The position numbers were made by a program, and so were the translations under genes. From Acidobacteriota bacterium (GTDB lineage: Bacteria > Acidobacteriota > Thermoanaerobaculia > Multivoradales > J023), in NCBI GenBank assembly GCA_029263395.1, contig JAJCXO010000234.1, positions 60,326-124,325 on the forward strand: DNA of 64,000 nucleotides, written 5' to 3'. The notes under the pieces are model-generated. The model was not told the DNA's origin, did no database searches, and was given only the letters and a program-made list of their open reading frames with translations. Of this stretch, positions 43,642 through 52,947 are shown piece after piece (positions within the stretch are counted from its first letter, which is position 1; every line of letters begins with the position of its first letter).

Positions 43642-43911
43642 TTATGCCTCCACTCGGCCAACCATCCCTTCGAATCGGCTGCTGAGAGCTTCGACTTCAC
43701 TGTCGAGTCGACGGATCACACGTTCGGCTTTGGCGTCCACACCGCGGGCCTGGTCCAGGGCGTCCTGTAGATCGGCGAAGTCGAGATCCAGGGACTGAAG
43801 ATAACGTGCCAGTAGCGGCAAGCTCGGTGCCTTGCGCCGAGTCTCCCAATGGCTCACTCAGACCATCGCCCGACCGATCGTCCGCCAGAAAGTTTGTGAT
43901 CCATAAAGCGT
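43642..43911 (-). pseudogene. Remnant of an XRE-type helix-turn-helix regulator
   Basis: On the - strand, VSHWETRRKAPSLPLLARYL is the second half of an XRE helix-turn-helix, followed by the typical SLDLDFADLQDALDQA. An in-frame TGA sits just before VSHWE, and upstream text (FWRTIGRAMV) still resembles the first helices. No normal N-terminus is found. It abuts a C-terminal regulator fragment on the other strand, so the region seems rearranged. A short product from GTG 43857 is possible but probably not functional. Confidence 0.6.
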
Positions 43912-44438
43912 CGCCAGCGTCGGAACGTCTCCATTTGGTTGCAATACACAATCTCGCGTACGCAGTTTCTAAGTCTCGTGAGCATCCGGACAAGACTTTG
44001 GCATTGAAGCACATTCGCAAAGCTCGCCAACTCGTCAAGGGGCCACCATTTCGCAACGTTGGACGCTATCGCCTACAATGGATTGAGGGGATTACCTGGG
44101 CGGCGCTTGGGCTCCATGCCCGAGCCGATAAAGCCTTCCGTATCGCTCTCGAAGGATTTCAACATCTGAGACTACCGTGGGAGATCGCACTCGTCAGCCT
44201 CGACCTTGGCGCTGTACTCCACATTGGTGGCGAGTGGGCAGAACTCGAGAAGCTGGCCGCGGAGACGTACCAGCGGTTCCAAGTGCTCTCAGGTGACTCT
44301 GGCGCTTTGGCTGCCCTGTCGCAATGGATGACCGCCGTAAATGCTCAGAGACTGACTGACGAAGTCAACGAGAAAACACGGGCCGCTATTCAGAGCGGAG
44401 TCTTTAAAGGCGCGAGGAAGCAACGTCGCAAAAGGTGA
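43880..44438 (+). pseudogene. C-terminal fragment of a TPR-like regulator
   Basis: The open frame (from GTG 43806) becomes protein-like only after about 43880. It then shows helical repeats (RLHLVAIHNLAYAVSK, YRLQWIEGITWAALGLHARADKAF, WEIALVSLDLGAVLHIGGEWAELEKLA) known from the C-terminal part of acidobacterial helix-turn-helix/TPR regulators. No DNA-binding half precedes it on this strand; instead the opposite strand holds an XRE remnant. I read it as a truncated gene, though a short protein could still be made. The C-terminus is Lys/Arg-rich. Confidence 0.5.
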
Positions 44439-44635
44439 TGTGTTGCGAAGGGCGCGCCTGGTCAGAATACTCAGATTTCACATTCCGTTCGGTCGGTTGA
44501 ATCAAACGTCTTGTGTCGGTTTTCCGAGTTAGAGTCTCGAAGAAGCAAGTCGTCTCACCAGCGGCTTTGCTGCCAAAAGCAAATGCCACCTGTCCTTTGC
44601 CGCTCCAGCTGACCCTATCTCTAGGAGGTTTGAGT

Positions 44636-45391
44636 ATGCGAACGAAAAAGAAGTGGTTATCGGCCGTGTTCATCCTGATGCTGGCCCTTTCTTCATCAGC
44701 GGAAGTTCCGGACTGGATCCCACCCAAGGCGGACGGAGAAAGCCCCGTTTGGGTTTCCGAAAAAGAGGCCTTCGTCGACGGTGAGTTGAGGTTGGAGATC
44801 TTCAGTGAAGCCGCACAGGCGACTCACCGCCGTAAGCTCAGAAGTATTGCCAAGTCACTTGAATCGCAGAAACTCAAGGCAGAAGACGAAACAGAATGCA
44901 CGGTGTATTCGATCGTCTTCCACCCTGCTCCCGACAGTGAGCTGACTCTCGAGGCTCTGCACGCCAGATCAGTCGAGATCTACAACGGGCAATTAACCGC
45001 CATTAAGCACGGTTTTTACAACGGCTTTCCCGCGATGTTGCTCGAGCTGACCGTGGAACGGACGGTAAAAACCTCACGAACAACCTCGGATCTACCGCCT
45101 GAAAACATCTACTTTCTATACAAGCATGCCGAAATAAAGACCAACGCAGGCTTGCTTTGCCTTCGCTCCCGACGCTATCCCGATTTGCCGGCACTCGGCG
45201 CTCGAGCCATCTTTTTCTCTCGAGCCGAGGTTAGCCGTGAAAACCACTTCTTCGTCCAAGGTAGCGAAGACGACATTTTCTTCGAGCGCACAGACGGCAC
45301 AACATCGTCGCCAGAATTCTTCGGGAACCGGCCGATTAGCCTCTTGGGCGTCGAAGCTATGCTCCATGAACTTGCTCTTCAGGGAGAATAG
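44636..45391 (+). CDS. Secreted protein of unknown function
   Basis: ATG 44636 is preceded by AGGAGG, so it is preferred over the longer frame from 44513. The first 22 residues are a clear signal peptide (WLSAVFILMLALSSSA). The mature 229 residues are a mixed domain with text such as YSIVFHPAPDSELTLEALHARSVEIYNG and NIYFLYKHAEIKTNAGLLCLRSRRYPDL; a Cys pair may form a disulfide. No catalytic motif is recognised. It is 2 bp from the start of a metalloprotease-like gene, so the two are co-translated. It could be a partner or inhibitor of that enzyme, but this is only positional inference. Confidence 0.65.
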   Translation: MRTKKKWLSAVFILMLALSSSAEVPDWIPPKADGESPVWVSEKEAFVDGELRLEIFSEAAQATHRRKLRSIAKSLESQKLKAEDETECTVYSIVFHPAPDSELTLEALHARSVEIYNGQLTAIKHGFYNGFPAMLLELTVERTVKTSRTTSDLPPENIYFLYKHAEIKTNAGLLCLRSRRYPDLPALGARAIFFSRAEVSRENHFFVQGSEDDIFFERTDGTTSSPEFFGNRPISLLGVEAMLHELALQGE

Positions 45392-45393
45392 CG

Positions 45394-46584
45394 ATGCGTA
45401 GCTCAATCTTTGTTTATTGCTTGCTGACTGTACTCTTCGAAAGTTCCGCGCTGCTCGCGGGGGGTTGCACACGGCTGTTTCCGGGTCTACCTAGCCTGTC
45501 CTTGACTGGCATTCGCCTCGAAGGTGATATGCACCCGGCTCTAGATGCTGCAGCGGCACAATGGAATTTCTGCGGAGGCATGATACCTGGGTTCACTACT
45601 GATCAGAGCCCATCGTTTCCCACAGCCCCTGTAACAGTACATCTTTCGACGTACCCGGTCCCCACCTTCTGTGACAGGCCTGGCGAGAGTTTCTGCGGCT
45701 GTGCGCGAGGAGACATTGAAAGCGGAACTCTCATCGGTGGTGAAATCTGGGCGTTCGAGAATTCAAATCTGCAAGATTGCGGAGACTACGAACAGGTGAT
45801 TGCCCACGAGCTTGGTCATATCCTGGGACTGAACGAGGCATGTGGCGCAACCTGTTTAGGGCGCATCATGTGGGACGTTTTTCCTGCACCCCCTGCGGTT
45901 GTAACCTCGCAAGAATGCGCTGCCCTCGACTTCCTTTGGACTACCGCCTGGGAATCTCCCGACCCTTGCGACTGGCCAGATCCGCCGCCGGGATGTGACG
46001 ACGGACAAGGTGGTGGAGGTTATGGTTTCCCACCACAGTCCCCGATCCTGCTGGATCTAGATTCCGACGGATTTCACCTGACCGGACTTGGCGATAGTGT
46101 TGTTTTCGATATCGATGCAGACGAAAAGCCTGAAAGCGTTGCGTGGACAAAGGCCGGATCGCGTGATGCGTTTCTGTGGCTGGATCGCAACTCTAATGGG
46201 CTAGTGGATGACGGGAACGAACTCTTCGGCAACCACACGCGACTGCAAGATGGCTCCGTGGCCTTACATGGATACCAAGCACTCTCTGAGTTTGACAATC
46301 TCAAGCTTGGCGGCAACCAAGACGGCTTCCTGGATCGAAATGATGCGGTTTTCCAAGATCTGTCTCTCTGGATCGACCGCAACCACGACGGCTACTCCGA
46401 CCCGGGAGAGATCCGCTTACTTACCCACTCGAAAATAGTTCGGCTCGATCTTTCTTACCGGATGCTGATCGAGTCCGACGAACACGGCAACATCTACAAA
46501 TACCTGAGCCGAGCCTGGGTACAACGCGGCACCAGAATCAAGCGCATTCTGACGACGGATGTCTTCTTTCTGACCGTTCAGTAG
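45394..46584 (+). CDS. Secreted metalloprotease-like protein with calcium-binding EF-hand region
   Basis: Residues 1-22 are a signal peptide. The catalytic site is HELGHILGLNE (H138, E139, H142), similar to the HExxHxxGxxH of matrixin and reprolysin enzymes, but the third ligand position holds Glu148. A Cys-rich neighbourhood (at least eight Cys) suggests disulfides. The C-terminal half has Ca-binding loops: LDLDSDGFH, DIDADEKPE, DRNSNGLVDDGNE and a perfect EF-hand loop DRNHDGYSDPGE. This combination fits a calcium-dependent secreted protease or adhesin. It sits between two other exported-protein genes. Activity is uncertain because of the altered third ligand. Confidence 0.65.
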   Translation: MRSSIFVYCLLTVLFESSALLAGGCTRLFPGLPSLSLTGIRLEGDMHPALDAAAAQWNFCGGMIPGFTTDQSPSFPTAPVTVHLSTYPVPTFCDRPGESFCGCARGDIESGTLIGGEIWAFENSNLQDCGDYEQVIAHELGHILGLNEACGATCLGRIMWDVFPAPPAVVTSQECAALDFLWTTAWESPDPCDWPDPPPGCDDGQGGGGYGFPPQSPILLDLDSDGFHLTGLGDSVVFDIDADEKPESVAWTKAGSRDAFLWLDRNSNGLVDDGNELFGNHTRLQDGSVALHGYQALSEFDNLKLGGNQDGFLDRNDAVFQDLSLWIDRNHDGYSDPGEIRLLTHSKIVRLDLSYRMLIESDEHGNIYKYLSRAWVQRGTRIKRILTTDVFFLTVQ

Positions 46585-46686
46585 AACCGAATGCTCTCTT
46601 GTGGCCGGGGCTACCTACTCGACAACATGTCCCATGTATCTTCGACCTAAGTGCGCGGCATAAGTTCAAATGGCCAATACCACCGA

Positions 46687-48960
46687 ATGCTGTTGGTCGC
46701 CAAAACGGTGGCCTGGGGCGGCATTGCCGTTCCAGGTTTCTTACTTGCGACCGAAGTCGAACTTCAGCTGGCGGTGCCCGCTGCCACAACGCCGGCAGTC
46801 GTCGAAGTGACTTGGGAGAAGGTCTCGCGCTCAGCCAGTGACGATACACCCCGCCGCTACCACGCCTCTGTCGAAGCACCGGGCTCGTTGGTGCTGGATC
46901 TAGAACCCAGGAGCGTCTGGCAAGTATCGATCACCTCAGAAGATTTCTGGACGGCAGCCAAGATCTTGACCGTGCCCGATCGGACAGCGACAGAGCGGCT
47001 GACATTGTGGCCAATTGCAAGAGTCGTCGGTGAAATTGAAGTCGAACGGACCGAAGCGATCCCAACTGAGATCGATATCCGATTCGAATCGCCCCCGGAC
47101 GCTAGCCACAAAGTCGCACGATCTTCAGTCACATGCCCGATCAATGATCGCCGCTACACGTGCGCCTTGCCTGCGCTTCGGCTCGACTTGCGACTGCGAG
47201 CCAGAGGGTTTATCTCGCACTACTACTGGGACGCTAAGTTACAACCAAAGATCGATTTCAAACTCGGTAAAGTGACCCTGAGGCGTGGCGCTTCCGTTGT
47301 CGGACTTGTCGAAATGGACGATTCTGAGGCATCTTTCAGCGATGCAAAAGTAAGATTGGAGAGGGAAGTGGCGAGTGCCATGCTCGACGAAGAGACAGAC
47401 CGACGTCGGCGTGCGTCCAACCTCGATTCGACGGTCAACAAGCGAGGATTCTTCGAGCTGGTCGGGGTACCCGAGGGGCTCTACGCATTGATCGTCGAGC
47501 ACCCAGCCTTTGCGCGTGGACGCTACGCGCCCGTGCAAGTGTTGACCAACGCCGAGAGCGAGCTCTACCCGATCCAGCTGCACAAGGCCGTTACGTTGAG
47601 AGTAGAGGTTCAACCGCAGCAACCCACCGGTGCTCGACGCTGGGGAATCGAACTGTATCGGCATGGCGAATCACCCGGACATCTCGATCTAGAGGTCGAT
47701 GATCCGATGGCAGAGGACGGGACTTGGACCAGCTCCGGTCTAGCTCCTGGCGAGTACACACTCCGGTTGAAGAGTGGCGCTGAGGCAATCTGGTACCAGG
47801 AGAACCTCACCCTTCCTACCGGTGCGGAAACGATCTTGCGACAGCTCGATCTATCTGAGGATTGGCTAGCTGGGAGTGTCCTTTTGGGATCGGAGCCGGT
47901 AGCCGCCGAGCTTTATTTCGTCACTTCTAGCGGCACCGTCCGCATCCCGACCCATAGCGATGCAGACGGGCTCTTCGAGGTTCAGGTACCCATCCGCGAA
48001 ACTTGGACCATCGATGTTTTTGTTCGTGAAGCATCAATCAGCCATCGATTCAAAGACGTGAGCCCAAACTTCCAAGATCCGGAGGGTAGACAATGGCTCG
48101 AACTCATCATTCCGGACACCCTGGTCGAAGGTACGGTCGTCGATGGCCAAGGTCGACCGATCGAGGATGCGCGCGTCGCGGCGACCGGTAGATCCGGCGG
48201 CCAAACCCAGAGATCTGAGGCCGACGGGGCGTTCACAATGCGTGGACTGCGCCCTGGCAAATACTGGTTGAGCGCAGAATCGGCAAACCGCCAACGCCGT
48301 TCGGAGATACTTGAGATCGAGGTTGAACCAGACGAGCAACTTCTACCTATAGAACTCGTGATCACGGATGACCGCCGAATAGACGGCCAAGTTGTCGACC
48401 CGTCAGGTCAAGGAGTCGTCGGTGCGCAAGTCGTGGGTTTGATCGAGCAGTCCCACGAAAGACCCATCGCATTCGTGGTACCGGAAGCGATCACTGATCT
48501 CACAGGATCGTTCTCAATAACCCTACCCACAACTTCCGAAGGCGTTCTACTTACCGCCTTTCCACCAGGACTCGCGGCTCGCCAGATCCGAATCGATTCT
48601 CGCTCGAACGAGCCAGTCTTCATCCCGACAGAGCCTCACGGTGGTACCTTACGCATCCAATACGAAGAACCTGTACAACGCGACTGGTTGGTTATCTTCA
48701 AAACTTGGAAGTTGCCGAGTCACTTCGTCATGACGAATTGGGCGAGTCTCAACGGCGAACCTAATACAACTCCCGGCGTGTACACTTTACCTATGCTGGA
48801 ACCGGGCTACTACCAAGTTTGTACAGATCCCACCTACATGTATCAGATTAGTGGCCGACTCGAACCGGAGTTAGAAGGTCGTTGTCAAGGTGGCTTTTTG
48901 CCAGCCTATGGTGAGCTGGTCGTGGACGTTCATTTGCCTAGGACATCCTCGAGACCGTAA
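46687..48960 (+). CDS. Secreted protein with repeated carboxypeptidase-regulatory-like beta domains
   Basis: ATG 46687 begins a hydrophobic leader (MLLVAKTVAWGGIAVPGFLLA); a GTG at 46651 is the alternative. The 757-residue product is made of beta-sandwich modules. Clear carboxypeptidase-regulatory-like units are near residues 475-570 (LVEGTVVDGQGRPIEDARVAATG, with SEADGAFTMRGLRPGKYWLSAE) and 575-660 (IDGQVVDPSGQGVVGAQVVG); more diverged ones precede them. Such domains are structural and often surface-bound or linked to transport. No catalytic domain or TonB-receptor barrel is seen. It is the third exported-protein gene in a row and probably belongs to the same transcript. Confidence 0.65.
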   Translation: MLLVAKTVAWGGIAVPGFLLATEVELQLAVPAATTPAVVEVTWEKVSRSASDDTPRRYHASVEAPGSLVLDLEPRSVWQVSITSEDFWTAAKILTVPDRTATERLTLWPIARVVGEIEVERTEAIPTEIDIRFESPPDASHKVARSSVTCPINDRRYTCALPALRLDLRLRARGFISHYYWDAKLQPKIDFKLGKVTLRRGASVVGLVEMDDSEASFSDAKVRLEREVASAMLDEETDRRRRASNLDSTVNKRGFFELVGVPEGLYALIVEHPAFARGRYAPVQVLTNAESELYPIQLHKAVTLRVEVQPQQPTGARRWGIELYRHGESPGHLDLEVDDPMAEDGTWTSSGLAPGEYTLRLKSGAEAIWYQENLTLPTGAETILRQLDLSEDWLAGSVLLGSEPVAAELYFVTSSGTVRIPTHSDADGLFEVQVPIRETWTIDVFVREASISHRFKDVSPNFQDPEGRQWLELIIPDTLVEGTVVDGQGRPIEDARVAATGRSGGQTQRSEADGAFTMRGLRPGKYWLSAESANRQRRSEILEIEVEPDEQLLPIELVITDDRRIDGQVVDPSGQGVVGAQVVGLIEQSHERPIAFVVPEAITDLTGSFSITLPTTSEGVLLTAFPPGLAARQIRIDSRSNEPVFIPTEPHGGTLRIQYEEPVQRDWLVIFKTWKLPSHFVMTNWASLNGEPNTTPGVYTLPMLEPGYYQVCTDPTYMYQISGRLEPELEGRCQGGFLPAYGELVVDVHLPRTSSRP

Positions 48961-49007
48961 TGATCATGCCGGTGAGCTTTCCACCACCTTCATCCCCTGA
49001 TGCTCGA

Positions 49008-49275
49008 TCACCTATCGTCATCAACGTCGGCGTGGTCACCGAGATGGAGGAGCGTCGCCCGGAGGTATCTTGCCAGGTCTTGCTGTTGCCGTGGACTCAA
49101 AGCCGCCAGGATCTCGCCTTCGGTTGCCATGTGCGAAGTCACAATCTCATCGACGACCTCTAGACCTTTCGCCGTAAGCCGTAAGATGACTTTGCGACGA
49201 TCGGCTGCTCTCACCCGCTCGACCAGACTACGCTGCTCGAGTCGGTCGATGCGATTGGCAATCGCACCTAGACCC
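49008..49275 (-). pseudogene. 5'-truncated MarR family regulator gene
   Basis: The - strand reads GAIANRIDRLEQRSLVERV, ADRRKVILRLTAKGLEVVDEI and a C-terminal dimer helix, which is the second half of the MarR winged helix. The first helices of a normal 150-residue MarR are missing: two TGA codons stop the frame just upstream of TRGLGAIANR, beside the start region of the ACC deaminase gene. It is probably a remnant, perhaps of the former regulator of that gene. The last residues are Asp-rich. Confidence 0.65.
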
Positions 49276-49351
49276 CGAGTTGGGATTCATCAAGATCGTA
49301 GTACGATGATCAGATTCCTTGCACAGTGCTGCGATCCCAAAGGAGCCATCC

Positions 49352-50371
49352 GTGAGTCTCGACGATTTCCCCCGCATTCCCCTACTTTTTGGCCCCTCAC
49401 CCATCCACCCGCTACCCCGCTTGAGTGAGGCACTTGGCGGGAGGGTCGAGATCTGGGCCAAACGGGAAGACTGCAACTCCGGTATCGCCTATGGCGGCAA
49501 TAAGGTTCGGAAGCTCGAATATCTCGCCGCGGAAGCTCTCGCCCAGGGCTGCGACACCCTGGTCTCGATCGGCGGTATCCAATCCAACCACACTCGCCAG
49601 GTGACCGGCGTCGCACGTCATCTCGGTCTCGGAGCCGTCACGGTGCAAGAGGGCTGGGTGGATTGGCCCGATATGGCTTACGACAAGGTGGGCAACATCC
49701 AGCTGACCCGTATTCTCGGGGGTGATATCCGGGTCGATCCAGCGGGTTTCGATATCGGCATCCGCGACAGTTGGAAACGGGCGCTCGAATCCGTCGAGGA
49801 GGCTGGCGGCAAACCCTACCCAATCCCTGCTGGTGCTTCTGATCACCCGCTCGGTGGACTCGGTTTCGCCAATTGGGCGCGTGAGGTGGCCGCCCAAGAG
49901 GTGGAGCGGAATCTCTTCTTCGATCACGTGATCGTCTGTACCGTCACCGGCTCGAGCCATGCGGGCATGATCGCTGGCTTCGCCCTCGAAGATCGGTCGG
50001 ACCGTAAAGTCATCGGCATCGATGCTTCCGCGACGCTCGCGAAGACCCTCGATCAGGTCACACGGATCGCCACCAACACCGCCGAGAAGATCGGTCTCGG
50101 TCGCGATCTTCGCTGCGACGAGATTGTGGTCCTGTCCGGCTATGAAGGACCAGCCTACGGCGTGCCCGATCAGCAAACGGTTGATGCCATTCACCTCACC
50201 GCACGCACCGAAGGTATGCTCACCGACCCGGTTTATGAAGGCAAATCGATGGCGGGCCTCATCGCGATGGTCCGCAACGGTGAAATCCCCGCCGGGTCGA
50301 AGGTGCTCTACTGCCACCTCGGAGGCCAGCCCGCACTGTCAGCTTACGCCGGAGCGCCAGGACTCGGCTAG
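49352..50371 (+). CDS. acdS: 1-aminocyclopropane-1-carboxylate (ACC) deaminase
   Basis: This PLP enzyme splits ACC, the ethylene precursor, into 2-oxobutanoate and ammonia. The text YPLTFGP-type start ([13 protein letters not shown]), [23 protein letters not shown] with the PLP Lys, [13 protein letters not shown], and [14 protein letters not shown] match AcdS closely. VYEGKS and HLGG occur where D-cysteine desulfhydrases have VYTGK and HTGG, which favours true ACC deaminase. GTG 49352 has AAAGGAG upstream and gives 339 residues, the normal length. Its neighbour is a truncated MarR gene rather than the Lrp-type regulator of proteobacteria. It may help use plant-derived ACC or act on related amino acids. 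Confidence 0.9.
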   Translation: MSLDDFPRIPLLFGPSPIHPLPRLSEALGGRVEIWAKREDCNSGIAYGGNKVRKLEYLAAEALAQGCDTLVSIGGIQSNHTRQVTGVARHLGLGAVTVQEGWVDWPDMAYDKVGNIQLTRILGGDIRVDPAGFDIGIRDSWKRALESVEEAGGKPYPIPAGASDHPLGGLGFANWAREVAAQEVERNLFFDHVIVCTVTGSSHAGMIAGFALEDRSDRKVIGIDASATLAKTLDQVTRIATNTAEKIGLGRDLRCDEIVVLSGYEGPAYGVPDQQTVDAIHLTARTEGMLTDPVYEGKSMAGLIAMVRNGEIPAGSKVLYCHLGGQPALSAYAGAPGLG

Positions 50372-50385
50372 CGCTCGCTTGAACC

Positions 50386-51405
50386 TCAACCCGCCGACAC
50401 AATCGCTTCGCACTCTGACCGCATCGATCGTGCCGACCGCGCCAGCGAGAGCTGACCGCGGGCACGCTGGAGATTATGGGCGCCGCACTGTGGATACCGT
50501 TCACGGTCCTCGCGGAAGTAGGTATTGCGCAAGGCATCGGCGCAGAACCGAGCAGCAAGCTCCAAACAGATACGCTCGATGCCGGGCACCAGGGAGTGTT
50601 TCTCGTTGTCGCTCAGAGACGGAGCGGCGGCGAGCCAGGCACGGGCACTGGCTTCGAAGAACTCGAGGTTGAAGACGACATTGTCGGGGTCGTCTTCGCC
50701 TGCCGGGTTACACCAACTGCGCCAGGCATCACCCATCTCGCAAGAAATTGGCATGGCGCCCAGGGTGTCGAGATCAATCAGACTGGTCGCGGTGTCACTG
50801 TTGACCGCAAACCGTAGATTCGAGATTTTGAGATCACCGTGACTGAAACGATGGTCGCGAGGCATTTCGCTATCCCACTCGGCCCATCGATGCAGGATCT
50901 CAGCGCCCAGGGTACCAGCCTCTTCGACCAGTGGATGGCGCTGGATTTCGGCACGGGTACCGTGCAGTTCGGCCATGTGGAACGTGGTGTCGTGGATGTG
51001 ACGACGCGGCGCCTGAATCGTGTACTCCCAGCCTTCGAGGGCGGCGTGAAAACGGCCTACCAGATGACCGGCAGCAGCCGCTTGCTCGACGCTGGCCAGG
51101 CGATGCAGGGTTCGGCCAGGCATGTAGGTCATCAACCGCCAACAGCCGGTTGCATCAGCCGCCCAAGATTCACCTTTGCCGGTTGGCAACAGTCGCGGTG
51201 TGGCGAGCCCCATCTCTTCGAGGCGAGCGGTGAAGGCTTCGATATCGCGATGGATCGCGGGCTCGAAGATCGGATTGACCCACTGCAGGACACCCCATGC
51301 CGGCTCGCCGACGATCCACGTCTGGTTTATGAGTCCACTGTCAGGCTCCCGGCGCACCGGGTCGTGGCTCGACCAATACGTTCGAAGTATTGCCGCGGCG
51401 TCCAT
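50386..51405 (-). CDS. Aminoglycoside phosphotransferase (APH)-type kinase
   Basis: The 339-residue protein follows the APH/choline-kinase/homoserine-kinase plan. It has a small N-lobe (RREPDSGLINQTWIV, LQWVNPIF), a hinge (WRLMTYMPGRTLHR), the catalytic loop HGDLKISN near residue 207, and IDLDT for metal binding. It resembles sugar or amino-alcohol kinases that start with GLINQT, such as N-acetylhexosamine or related kinases, rather than resistance enzymes. ATG 51405 is chosen; a TTG at 51435 would overlap the MinD-like gene. It is the last gene of the long - strand run, 1 bp after that gene. Confidence 0.75.
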   Translation of the reverse strand: MDAAAILRTYWSSHDPVRREPDSGLINQTWIVGEPAWGVLQWVNPIFEPAIHRDIEAFTARLEEMGLATPRLLPTGKGESWAADATGCWRLMTYMPGRTLHRLASVEQAAAAGHLVGRFHAALEGWEYTIQAPRRHIHDTTFHMAELHGTRAEIQRHPLVEEAGTLGAEILHRWAEWDSEMPRDHRFSHGDLKISNLRFAVNSDTATSLIDLDTLGAMPISCEMGDAWRSWCNPAGEDDPDNVVFNLEFFEASARAWLAAAPSLSDNEKHSLVPGIERICLELAARFCADALRNTYFREDRERYPQCGAHNLQRARGQLSLARSARSMRSECEAIVSAG

Positions 51406-51406
51406 A

Positions 51407-52735
51407 TCAGCTGAAATCTCCGGGTGTACCACCAAAGTGGCGCTGCCAATCGAGGAACCAAGACTCCAATTGATCTGGGCCTGCGAGGGCGGTCAGTCCA
51501 AACTCGCCTGTCCCCAATTGAGGCGACATCAGATTGCGCGCACGATACACCAAATAGCCAAAATTCTCGCGCACCGCATCTTTGGGACGCCCGGTATACA
51601 TCGCACTGAGAGCGTCGAGTTGGCTAGCTAGCAAGTCTTCGGTTTCTACGGCATTGTTGAAAGACCGTCGGTTGAAGGTACCTTCGTTAAATGACGCATC
51701 GTCGAAACCACTTCGGGCCGCCCGCTGCCGACGCTTTTTCGCTCGTACACCGAGCATCGCCGACTCGATCGATTCGAGTTCGGCCAATACCGGGTCGATC
51801 GGCCCTTGGCGGTGGCTGGCGGCTCGGTCGAGCAAAATCGGGAACCCCGTGCTGTTGGCCTTGTCGACCTTCTTGTCGTACACGATCCACCCCAATTGCG
51901 TGAGATTGAGACGCGCTGAGACGTTTTCCCCGAGATTACGCACAAAGGGCTCGATCGCTCCTTCATAGGACTGCTGAACGCCGTCGAACATATTGAGCAC
52001 GTAGTGCACCCTGAACGACTGAAGAGTCTCGTTGATCACACCGAGGATCGGATGGCGACCGAAGGCTTCCTCGAGTTCGAGGACGAAGGCGTCGAGATTT
52101 GGCAAGGAGGGATCGTAAACGTCCTCAACACGATCGAGTAAATCGTTGACCAACCCGTGGTACGGCCGCATGCCCGGTTGTTCGAAGAAGCGCGAGGTCC
52201 GCCGGAAAAGGATGCGCAACGAACGAAAGATGATCGCTTTGACAATGTCCGAAGCAGCCAACGTGGCGGCGGGATGATGGGGAGTAAATACCAACACCCC
52301 AGAGTTGGTGTACGGCAGGAAGTCGAGCACCTGGTCGTCGAGTCCAGCACGCAAGTCGACAATCACGTACTCCGCTGGTAACTGGTTGATTTCAACTGCG
52401 ATTCGACGCCGCAATTCGGCATCGGGATTGGCGAGATCGGCGATGAAATGTTTGGGGCCGGCGATGAATCCAAAATTGGCGAAGCTGCCGTTGGGATCGT
52501 GTTTGGCATCGAGCCGCGTGATGCAATCCGCCAGTCGAGCTCCCTTGCGGGCGAAGTGGTAGAGATCCTTGTGGACCGGCGTCGAGATGGTGTTCCGCAC
52601 GGAAGAGGTGCCGGTATCGAGATCCACCAGGATGGTCGGAGCAACCCTCGATAGCGCCAACGCGAAGTTGACGGAAAAGGTGGTCTTGCCGACGCCTCCT
52701 TTTCCGGAGGAGACCGGGATAATCCGGCGAACCAT
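51407..52735 (-). CDS. MinD/ParA-type ATPase
   Basis: ATG 52735 has GAGG six bases upstream. The deviant Walker A SGKGGVGKTT at residues 9-18, ILVDLDTGTSS (switch I region) and YVIVDLRAGLDD (Walker B) place it with MinD/ParA/FlhG ATPases, which dimerise on a membrane or nucleoid and position other complexes. It is longer than MinD (442 against about 270 residues): about 110 C-terminal residues (LLASQLDALSAMYTGRPKDAV and after) are unassigned. The gene upstream encodes a receiver-like coiled-coil protein, a typical partner type. No minC, minE or flagellar gene is near. Confidence 0.85.
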   Translation of the reverse strand: MVRRIIPVSSGKGGVGKTTFSVNFALALSRVAPTILVDLDTGTSSVRNTISTPVHKDLYHFARKGARLADCITRLDAKHDPNGSFANFGFIAGPKHFIADLANPDAELRRRIAVEINQLPAEYVIVDLRAGLDDQVLDFLPYTNSGVLVFTPHHPAATLAASDIVKAIIFRSLRILFRRTSRFFEQPGMRPYHGLVNDLLDRVEDVYDPSLPNLDAFVLELEEAFGRHPILGVINETLQSFRVHYVLNMFDGVQQSYEGAIEPFVRNLGENVSARLNLTQLGWIVYDKKVDKANSTGFPILLDRAASHRQGPIDPVLAELESIESAMLGVRAKKRRQRAARSGFDDASFNEGTFNRRSFNNAVETEDLLASQLDALSAMYTGRPKDAVRENFGYLVYRARNLMSPQLGTGEFGLTALAGPDQLESWFLDWQRHFGGTPGDFS

Positions 52736-52882
52736 GCACACCTCGAATCGATCTAGAGCTGGATAGGATCTGTGCTCGTTGCACGAGCCGCCAGGGGCGG
52801 TTGCGAGTCAACCCCCTGGCGATGAAAGTGTACCCAATCCCTCGACGACCTGCTGGCAAAAGTCGTTGGTCGAGCGAACCGA

Positions 52883-52924
52883 CGAGTTCGGAGCTGCGGC
52901 GCAGCCGACGAGGGCGATCGACCT
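52883..52924 (-). repeat. Interspersed repeat, copy 3
   Basis: Read on the - strand: GGTCGATCGCCCTCGTCGG, then the palindrome GCTGCGCCGCAGC, then TCCGAACTCG. It lies in the 212-bp gap between the receiver-like/coiled-coil gene and the MinD-like gene. Confidence 0.65.
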
Positions 52925-52947
52925 GTCGATGCGCAATCGGATGCAAT

